NCBI GenBank assembly: GCA_964584325.1
Contig: CAZOZP010000013.1
Coordinates: forward strand, 1-57,036
Reading direction: 5' to 3'
DNA length: 57,036 nucleotides
Source of the DNA: CAZOZP01 sp964584325
Lineage (GTDB): Bacteria > Bacteroidota > Ignavibacteria > Ignavibacteriales > Melioribacteraceae
Made by a program: the position numbers and the translations under genes. Under the pieces are notes generated by a model. It was not told the DNA's origin. It searched no databases and saw only the letters and a list, made by a program, of their open reading frames with translations. Each line of letters opens with the position of its first letter. Position 1 is the stretch's first letter. Shown here piece after piece: positions 51,601-57,036 of this stretch.

Positions 51601-54414
51601 TTTAACTTTAACATATGCTCCGGCAATCTTCACTGTCTGTGTCTGAAGCTGAAACCCAGAGAAATGTCTAATCACATATATATCCAGTCTGTGTTCTTTT
51701 TTCTTAAGAACTATTTTTTCAAAGTCATGGATTGCGCCTGTCTGATTAAAGCTGATTGTATCCTTGAAATATTCCTGCGACCATGGCGTTGGATCAATTA
51801 TCAGCTTCTGTTGTCCGCCGCCGGATTTCAATTCAAACTTCGCCGGGCTCCATTTATTCTGAAATGCTATATAAATCTTGGGAACAGCTTCCACAGAACC
51901 GCCATTTTCCAGACTTACTCTGGTCTTTACTCCTGAACCGGATTCATTAACAATTTCTCCTCTCACCAATAGTGCCGGATCAAGCATGATTGTGTTTATC
52001 CATTGCCTGCCGGGTTTCAATATGGAACCGTCTGACGGTACATTAATAAATCGATTGAAAAATCCCGGTTTCGTAATCCATAATGAACGTTTAGGGCCTA
52101 CCGGATTTCCGTTATCTGTCTGTACAGACAAATTTTTGAAATCAAATGCTCCATTGTAATAAGTTACCCAGCCTTTTTCCTGTATCCAGTTGCCGTTTAC
52201 CTCTTTCTGAAGACTGACATTAGCTGACCCCAGAGGGAGCTGCGAATCCGATCTCTTTATCGTACCTGCAACTCTAGGCAGTCCGGGTTGTGCAGTTATT
52301 TTTGCCCAGGGAGTTTTGAATATATATTCGTCGTTGAAAACCGCCCTGTCATCGGTATTATTAAAAATAAATTCTCTGAAACCTGCATAAATTTTAGATC
52401 CTTCATTATCCGGACTTTTTGTATAGAGATAGTATTTATCTCCAGCATTTAAGGTTCTAACCATTCTGCCGAAATAAACATTTCCGTTTATATCTGTAAG
52501 TCCTGACGCCATTATTTCATACCCGCCAGCTGCACCCCATTTTGCAGGCGATTCCTGTATCTCATCGGCCGGATTTCTTTTTATCGGTGCTCCTTCGTTC
52601 TTTGGAATCATTCCTGATTTATTCTTTTTCCTTAAAATATATACTTCCATTCCGGTAAGATTGCCGGTTGAATACTGCACTACTCCTTCCTGTGCGGAAA
52701 CATTTACATTAAGACCGAATGATCTGACATAAGGAAATAGGTTGTATGTTTTTATTTCACCCGGTGAAAGAATTATATCTGTTTCCGGACTCATATAGAA
52801 ACTGCTGTGCGGCGCTTCTAAAACAATTCGCGCAACCCGGTAAACATCTCCGGTGTAATATGCCTGAAATTCACCGTAACTTTTCCCGTAGTTCAAATTG
52901 GAAATTATTTTTTCGCCTAAATTGCCGGGATTAAAAAACTCAATACTAAAATCTCCGTTTGCCCCGGTTTTCCTTGTTCCCAGCACTTTATTTCTATCAG
53001 CAAACTGGCTGATAGACCAATGATCATTATCAATCACAACACTTGCTCCGGGTGGTAAAGGCTTTATCTGACCACCGGTAGAAGTCGTGCTCTTAATCTT
53101 CAAAACATATTTTATCTGCAGTTTGATATTTGCATCCTTCAACGGCCACCCGATGTATTCTCCGATATCTGCAAATTGATAATTAAGATTACCGTTTACC
53201 GTACTCATACTGTTAATAATTGCACCTAATATCGTATTCTTAAATGTGAATCCAGCTATCTCTGAAGAAGCAACTGCAGAGTAGTTTGTTTTGCTTCTAA
53301 CTTCTACCATCCAACAATACTTACGGTTGTTTTCAAGTTGAAGCTGCACTGCCGGTATATGTGAATTTGAGCCCCGGGGTATAATTGCAGTATAAACAGA
53401 TGATAATCCGTTCATTGAAGACTCCGGGGTCTGTCCTGCTTTAATTTCAGTTACACGAAGAAAATATTCGAAATCAGAAGTTGTTAAACTATTATATTTC
53501 CATTTAAATACCGGTCTAAGGTTTTCAATTTCCGCATTTTTTAAAGGGGATTCCAGAGTAATCTGATTTTGCGGTATAAACTGAAGATTAAGTTTCTTAA
53601 TACGAAAAGTGCCAATTTCGCTTAAACCCTTAAGTCTTGTAGCCGGATTCCCTTCCTTATCTAATGCCTGTACCTGCCATGCAAACTTAACTGCATCAGG
53701 GAAAACACTGAACTGTATATCTGTCGGCATATAAACATACGAATTACCTGAAACTTTTTTATCCGCAAGGAGCTGATTTGAATTTAATGCGTGAGCCGCC
53801 GATTGTCCCTGATAAACAGGAGCAATTCTTAGTCTGTATGATATTTGCTGAAGCGGAGAAGCCCCGATTACCGGACTCCAGGTGAAAACTGGAGTTACAT
53901 TTTGTATTTCATCGTCATCAACCGGCATTATTAAAGATGGAGGATCAGGCATCAGAATTGAGATTGTCCTGCATATTTCCGAAGGCATTCCTATTTCTTT
54001 TCCGTTTCTATCCAAAAGTCTCATACATAACTCATACTCCCCTTCAGGAAGTGAATTTGAAAAAAGCACTTTTGATCTTAGTCCTTTATCAAAGCTTACT
54101 GCATTTCCATTAATTAACTGCGGACCGTTTAACACGATATTTCCGCTGGCCGGTATATTAAACTTCGGCATCTTCGGATCATAGTCTTCAGTTGCCGCAA
54201 CAACCTTCCCGTTCATATCACTTATTTTGATTGATAAATAGGAATCCGGATAACTCTGAGAACTTGTATTGAAAAGATTCACCATAATTATTGACGGATC
54301 TTTTTGCCAGTCTGAAATCAGAGGTGGAGTAGGAACTCTAACGATAAGCTGAAAATTTACCTGTGCACTAATAAAAGATACTGCCAGAAAAAGCAGCAGA
54401 AGTAACTGTCTCAT
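48637..54414 (-). CDS. Giant exported multidomain protein (1925 residues)
   Basis: A signal peptide (about 1-17) is followed by a beta-rich N-terminal domain (20-150; possibly of the TANFOR type) and two FN3/Ig-like repeats (about 155-395, each with P-x-F-x-W such as TPVFTWSP and RPVFKWKY). Several carboxypeptidase-regulatory-like folds come next (near 715-800, 930-1000 and 1040-1110, e.g. GYVTVGENNQPVSAASVRVSY). The last ~800 residues are beta-strand rich, with GNMKWTYEFEN and SRLIGSMDINQDIGGIKLTGSAE. It ends in a Cys-rich segment (SGCGSFSI, PFCDLDGCGCTT, LGSCSGN) instead of a type IX sorting domain. I see no catalytic motif. A structural or adhesive surface role is likely but inferred. It forms a two-gene unit with the FN3 protein. 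Confidence 0.75.
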   Translation of the reverse strand: MRQLLLLLFLAVSFISAQVNFQLIVRVPTPPLISDWQKDPSIIMVNLFNTSSQSYPDSYLSIKISDMNGKVVAATEDYDPKMPKFNIPASGNIVLNGPQLINGNAVSFDKGLRSKVLFSNSLPEGEYELCMRLLDRNGKEIGMPSEICRTISILMPDPPSLIMPVDDDEIQNVTPVFTWSPVIGASPLQQISYRLRIAPVYQGQSAAHALNSNQLLADKKVSGNSYVYMPTDIQFSVFPDAVKFAWQVQALDKEGNPATRLKGLSEIGTFRIKKLNLQFIPQNQITLESPLKNAEIENLRPVFKWKYNSLTTSDFEYFLRVTEIKAGQTPESSMNGLSSVYTAIIPRGSNSHIPAVQLQLENNRKYCWMVEVRSKTNYSAVASSEIAGFTFKNTILGAIINSMSTVNGNLNYQFADIGEYIGWPLKDANIKLQIKYVLKIKSTTSTGGQIKPLPPGASVVIDNDHWSISQFADRNKVLGTRKTGANGDFSIEFFNPGNLGEKIISNLNYGKSYGEFQAYYTGDVYRVARIVLEAPHSSFYMSPETDIILSPGEIKTYNLFPYVRSFGLNVNVSAQEGVVQYSTGNLTGMEVYILRKKNKSGMIPKNEGAPIKRNPADEIQESPAKWGAAGGYEIMASGLTDINGNVYFGRMVRTLNAGDKYYLYTKSPDNEGSKIYAGFREFIFNNTDDRAVFNDEYIFKTPWAKITAQPGLPRVAGTIKRSDSQLPLGSANVSLQKEVNGNWIQEKGWVTYYNGAFDFKNLSVQTDNGNPVGPKRSLWITKPGFFNRFINVPSDGSILKPGRQWINTIMLDPALLVRGEIVNESGSGVKTRVSLENGGSVEAVPKIYIAFQNKWSPAKFELKSGGGQQKLIIDPTPWSQEYFKDTISFNQTGAIHDFEKIVLKKKEHRLDIYVIRHFSGFQLQTQTVKIAGAYVKVKTQFGKIVASGKTDSQGNIKIKFINSAEDFIIQVEAPEGEYYESKSIIVKNKESKDYLKYGVSLKKASYIKGYVTVGENNQPVSAASVRVSYANSENKLETYTDQNGFFTLKNVPVNTLLKFLASKSSSNLTGDQKILTVPESGSENINFRLKVYEGMDITNILGFPIAVDNLSESGNSVYISGRFVKLDSLKNVYFAPGTSEAAFSEIKIVPGNTTRLIYGVQVPVSKPAVLPVKTLVNSIDLVMLDTYYGEVRDEKLGIEMNTAAGEKGVIKGEVFIGAGSFNIPSQSLDFKEGGFFASVNPGFNKRIDVITADPSAMVTGKNKYSPLSSSGKSVQYNILGFDAVADSSKSFIRKDSLTLNTIIHTMIENTQTPDINLNLGNITVLKNHIKPIKNSKNKFEIKLDNWKISASEWSFENGLAITNGILKTGIVDVPLRNLTITPTQLLYPQLELKSMSIGGIIPINVKTDPVFGYDQTRLEWFLSAAKAGQSCAAFGGLPGMIQGDSIQIEYLALYSKGKTEFTPSFTQTPVRLYDVGILRPDMITFFEQQNIVEIAGLGFDIPDINLNTAAYYYKDAGKVKFKMMPTSFILETKGIRGLFGMNNLHAATQQLDLAGLKAKGTLSEYKDGQYIFRPSPLDVWLYHTKDSTSVVVETPPIAQKSQKLYIGGTSTYLDDVSGRMFVESGTWDYFRFGGNLKGTKGIEGTDTRINFTLKGEITAEGQKLSVKNVNTPFGNMKWTYEFENSRLIGSMDINQDIGGIKLTGSAETRVDESGWYFIAGGLADLPGTGPVNAAILFGDYPEMPQSVKTIFANSSYNKNLPSSFEKSISGFLFGGALEVPIIVPEIDVNVIVAEAKFGVTAGGDIRLWKNFTDSGNEMGIGFISFLHAYLNMESITCTELHADAKLELGFTGIYYLTQKSFSLSGCGSFSITGGVKQGIPFCDLDGCGCTTVIDESISKAFKAEITIDSGGAKSLGFGLGSCSGN

Positions 54415-54561
54415 AATAACTCCGTGAGCATAATGAGGAATAACCCTTCCCCTAAATAATAATTCACAACACCCTACACTTTTTTACCCTAACTTACAAT
54501 TAAATCAATCCAAAACACAGTGACAACGGACAATACTAAAGATTTGTAACAGATATCACAA

Positions 54562-55371
54562 TTATGGAATAATTATTTTTGCCGGATCATAACTCTCAAC
54601 GGGATATTTCATTCCTAATGTGCTTAATTTTTCTATTATTGCTTTTGCGATTACAATGTTTCTGTACCATTTTTTATTTGAAGGTACAACATACCAGGGA
54701 GCATATTCTTTGCTTGTCTGCTCAAGCATCTCTTCATAGGCTTCCATATAATCAGGCCATTTTTTCCTTTCCTCGAGATCCCCGACATTAAATTTCCAGT
54801 GCTTTGAAGAATCATCCAATCGCGCTTTAAGCCTTTCCTTCTGCTCATCAATATCTATGTTCAGATAAAACTTTAAAATATGTGTGCCTTCATCGGCAAG
54901 CATTCTTTCAAACTCGGTAATATGTCTGTACCTCTTACTCCAGATATCTTTATCAACCAAATTATGAACTCTTACAACCAGCACATCTTCATAATGACTT
55001 CTGTTAAATATGGTTATACTACCTTTCGGCGGAACTTCTTTATGAATTCTCCAGAGATAATCTCTGCTAAGTTCTTCCTTAGAAGGTGTCTTGAATGAAA
55101 CAACTCTTACACCCTGCGGATTTACACCCTGGAAAATATTTCTGATTACACCGTCTTTACCTCCCGTATCCATTGCCTGCAGCACAATTAAAAGTTTATG
55201 TTTGTCTTCAGCATATAACACTTCCTGATATTTGGCTAACTGTTCAATATATTCGGTAAGTTTTTCTTTTGCCTCGTTTTTATCTCCCGGGAATTCCGAG
55301 GTGTCGTTGGGATTAAAATCTGCCAGCTTGATTTTTGAATTCGGCTTTACAAGGTATTTAGCAGTATTCAT
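54562..55371 (-). CDS. Polyphosphate kinase 2 family protein
   Basis: This 269-residue protein is of single-domain PPK2 length. It has P-loop-like LQAMDTGGKDG (D68, K72), then FKTPSKEELSRDYLWRIHKEVP, the lid/Arg region IFNRSHYEDVLVVRVH (R124, D129) and KWPDYMEAYEEML. PPK2 enzymes transfer phosphate between polyphosphate and nucleotides. The direction and nucleotide (ADP, AMP or GDP) cannot be told by eye. It is a cytoplasmic enzyme; its gene is separated from the ferritin-like gene by a terminator (55429-55459). Confidence 0.93.
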   Translation of the reverse strand: MNTAKYLVKPNSKIKLADFNPNDTSEFPGDKNEAKEKLTEYIEQLAKYQEVLYAEDKHKLLIVLQAMDTGGKDGVIRNIFQGVNPQGVRVVSFKTPSKEELSRDYLWRIHKEVPPKGSITIFNRSHYEDVLVVRVHNLVDKDIWSKRYRHITEFERMLADEGTHILKFYLNIDIDEQKERLKARLDDSSKHWKFNVGDLEERKKWPDYMEAYEEMLEQTSKEYAPWYVVPSNKKWYRNIVIAKAIIEKLSTLGMKYPVESYDPAKIIIP

Positions 55372-55428
55372 AATTCCTCTTTTTTAGTGATAAAGGTAAC
55401 AAAATGCCAGAGGTAATAAAGTTTAAGG

Positions 55429-55459
55429 AAAAGGGACGACTTTAGCGGGCGTCCCTTTT
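55429..55459 (-). terminator. Rho-independent terminator after the ferritin-like gene
   Basis: AAAAGGGACG (55429-55438) and CGTCCCTTTT (55450-55459) form a perfect 10-bp stem with an 11-nt loop and T-rich flanks on the minus strand. It lies 5 nt past the ferritin-like stop codon. Confidence 0.8.
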
Positions 55460-55463
55460 CATT

Positions 55464-55976
55464 TTAGAATCTTAGTTTTTTCAACTCTTCTTTCATTCTG
55501 TTAAGATCAGTAAGCCATGATTCTATATCGTTTTCATGCTCTATTTCATCATTAAGTATCTGAACAGCCATCTGATGGGTAGAGTGGTCTTTTCCTGTAG
55601 TAAAATCAGCTATTTCCTGGTATCTCTGAATTGCGCATCTTTCTCCTTTTAGATTTTGCTGAAGTATAACTTCAATGTACGGATCAGCAGGCTCATCGTA
55701 AGGACAGCGTGCATGTTTAACCCACTCTGCCGGATTAATAATTGGTGTTCCGCCAAGTTGTATTATCCTGTTTGCTAATAATTCTGCGTGTCCTAATTCT
55801 TCAGTTGCGTGAATCAGAAGCTCCGGTTCTACCTCACTTCTCATAGGGCCTTCCATTAAACGAGCACCAATCCAATACTGATAATATGCCAGCCATTCTT
55901 CAGCAAGAGCGGCGTTCAGCATTTCAAGAAGTTTTGTTACATCAACAGATAAAACATTAATCGCTTCTTTTCCCAT
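55464..55976 (-). CDS. Ferritin-like protein with cysteine pair (Dps-like / thioferritin candidate)
   Basis: This 170-residue four-helix-bundle protein has ferroxidase-type ligands in order: E26/E27 (ALAEEWLAYYQYW), E59/E60 and H63 (ATEELGHAEL), E112 (KGERC), E144 and H147 (NDEIEHEND). Two cysteines, C91 (ARCPYDE) and C114 (GERCAIQRY), sit about 23 residues apart near the metal site, as in Dps-like DPSL/thioferritins. The protein probably stores iron or detoxifies peroxide. It is monocistronic, just before a terminator. Confidence 0.85.
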   Translation of the reverse strand: MGKEAINVLSVDVTKLLEMLNAALAEEWLAYYQYWIGARLMEGPMRSEVEPELLIHATEELGHAELLANRIIQLGGTPIINPAEWVKHARCPYDEPADPYIEVILQQNLKGERCAIQRYQEIADFTTGKDHSTHQMAVQILNDEIEHENDIESWLTDLNRMKEELKKLRF

Positions 55977-56117
55977 AATTATTCTCCTTGTATTGTCTAT
56001 TTATGCTTAGTAATTATTGAATTCCCTAAAATTATCCGAATCAATTCCTCAGCATTTTTGAATACTTTTGTTCCAATCTAACATTATCACAAAATAAAAA
56101 CAAGAAATTTGTTCCTT

Positions 56118-57036
56118 TTACTTAATCAAGACCATTCTCTTTGAAGCAGAAAAATCGCCGGCTTCTATCTTATAAATATATATACCGGATGACAGCAACC
56201 CTGCATCAAACTTAGCTGTATGACTTCCTCTTTGTCTGAACTCATTAAGAATCGTTGTGATTTCCTGACCCAATAAATTATAAACAGCCAGTTTAACTAC
56301 TCCGTCTTTAGGAATTGAAAACCTGATTGTAGTTTCCGGGTTGAAAGGGTTCGGATAATTCGGCATAAGCATATATTGAGTCTCACCGCTAATGTTTATC
56401 TCTGCACCTGTAGGCGGAAAAAACTCAATAGCTCCGATATCCGGGTTAGAATCTCTGGTCTTCCCGTTGAAGTCAATCGGAGAACTGAGTGTCGGATGTC
56501 CTGCCGATACTGCAGGCGAATTTTCCGGAATAGCCGTATTATAATCAGGACTTGCCGGCGATATTAAAAGAGGATCCAGAATTAAGGAATTCATATCAAA
56601 ACCGGTTGATTCCTGCCATTGCTGTAGTGATCCGGTACTGGCTTCCCACCTTCCGAGAGTTGCACCGGGGAAATACCCGAGATTATAATCAAAAGCATCA
56701 TAAGATTCAGCAGGTGTACCTGTCGTGTTGAAACAATTGAAATAGTCGGCATTTCCGTCATAATATACAAGATTACTAACTACTTTATGATTTGCTCCTG
56801 AAGGATTTACTTTTATTCCGGTTGATCCTGATGGTGAATTTTTGAAATAAACCGTGTTGTTTCTTACTGTTGCATTATCATCCAAAAGATCTTCACTTCC
56901 AAGTGCTCTATCGGGCAATGCTATACCGTTCGACTCAAAATTTGCCTGTTCCTGAATGATAATGTTATTTTCTATAATACAGCCGGGAACCGATGTTACT
57001 GCTATAGAAGCATTTCCAACGTTTATTATTGTGTTC
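56118..57036 (-). CDS. Beta-helix protein with type IX sorting domain (N-terminus outside window)
   Basis: The open frame continues to the window edge, giving 306 visible codons, so the start and signal peptide lie beyond 57036. The visible part opens with right-handed beta-helix turns containing repeated N-N/x-hydrophobic steps (NTIINVGNASIAV, IIENNIIIQEQ, ATVRNNTVYFKN). A linker with DFNGKTRDSNPDIGAIEF follows, typical of the end of such helices. A C-terminal sorting domain begins at NYPNPFNPETTIRF and ends with KRMVLIK. An internal TTG at 56918 is not a credible start because the frame remains open well upstream. Pectate-lyase-like folds often bind or cut polysaccharides, but no catalytic residue is visible here. 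Confidence 0.85.
   Translation of the reverse strand, partial: NTIINVGNASIAVTSVPGCIIENNIIIQEQANFESNGIALPDRALGSEDLLDDNATVRNNTVYFKNSPSGSTGIKVNPSGANHKVVSNLVYYDGNADYFNCFNTTGTPAESYDAFDYNLGYFPGATLGRWEASTGSLQQWQESTGFDMNSLILDPLLISPASPDYNTAIPENSPAVSAGHPTLSSPIDFNGKTRDSNPDIGAIEFFPPTGAEINISGETQYMLMPNYPNPFNPETTIRFSIPKDGVVKLAVYNLLGQEITTILNEFRQRGSHTAKFDAGLLSSGIYIYKIEAGDFSASKRMVLIK

Overview
The window looks like chromosomal DNA of a free-living, AT-rich, Gram-negative member of the Bacteroidota/Chlorobiota/Ignavibacteria line. Three secreted proteins end in the NYPNPFNP-type C-terminal sorting domain of type IX secretion. At least two genes have the TTTG-N20-TAnnTTTG promoter used by this group, and there is a BamA/Omp85 protein. 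I see no rRNA, tRNA, CRISPR array, insertion sequence or phage gene. A run of 10 N at 31822-31831 marks an assembly gap inside a uracil-DNA glycosylase gene.

Layout. Positions 1-2285 hold a partial zinc phospholipase C-like gene, a beta-propeller-type lipoprotein and repeat-rich intergenic DNA. Positions 2286-10328 form what looks like one functional unit. A secreted GH66 dextranase-type enzyme and a secreted carbohydrate-binding-type protein lie behind a -24/-12 (sigma-54) promoter candidate. Next to them is a three-gene sensory operon: a membrane-anchored sugar-binding protein, a histidine kinase and an NtrC-type sigma-54 activator, with no ABC permease. Positions 10720-17140 are a surface-polysaccharide operon (GT2, glucose-1-phosphate cytidylyltransferase, SDR epimerase, C-methyltransferase, GT4, LmbE deacetylase) ending in arfB.

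Positions 17144-26342 are an ion-homeostasis operon on the minus strand. In transcription order it encodes a CPA2 antiporter-like protein, a 1501-residue fusion of a CPA2 antiporter with a long coiled-coil region and a P-loop-type domain, an MscS channel, TrkH/KtrB and TrkA/KtrA. The fusion is the most unusual gene in the window. Positions 27265-37695 carry muiA, a DUF1460 gene, dnaB, a family-4 UDG, coaBC, rpoZ, gmk, yicC, a bamA-like gene and an L,D-transpeptidase-like gene whose catalytic Cys is Ser.

Positions 37816-41881 carry the core translation genes frr, pyrH, tsf, rpsB, rpsI and rplM. From 41976 to the end are a J-domain protein with an EKY repeat, a DUF4412 protein, a deoxyhypusine-synthase-like enzyme, an orphan SBP3-type sensor kinase, a large exported protein pair (1925 and 657 residues), PPK2, a ferritin-like protein with a cysteine pair, and a partial beta-helix protein with a sorting domain. 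Minus-strand genes dominate. The exceptions are the polysaccharide operon, the hypothetical gene at 26533 and the deoxyhypusine-synthase-like gene.
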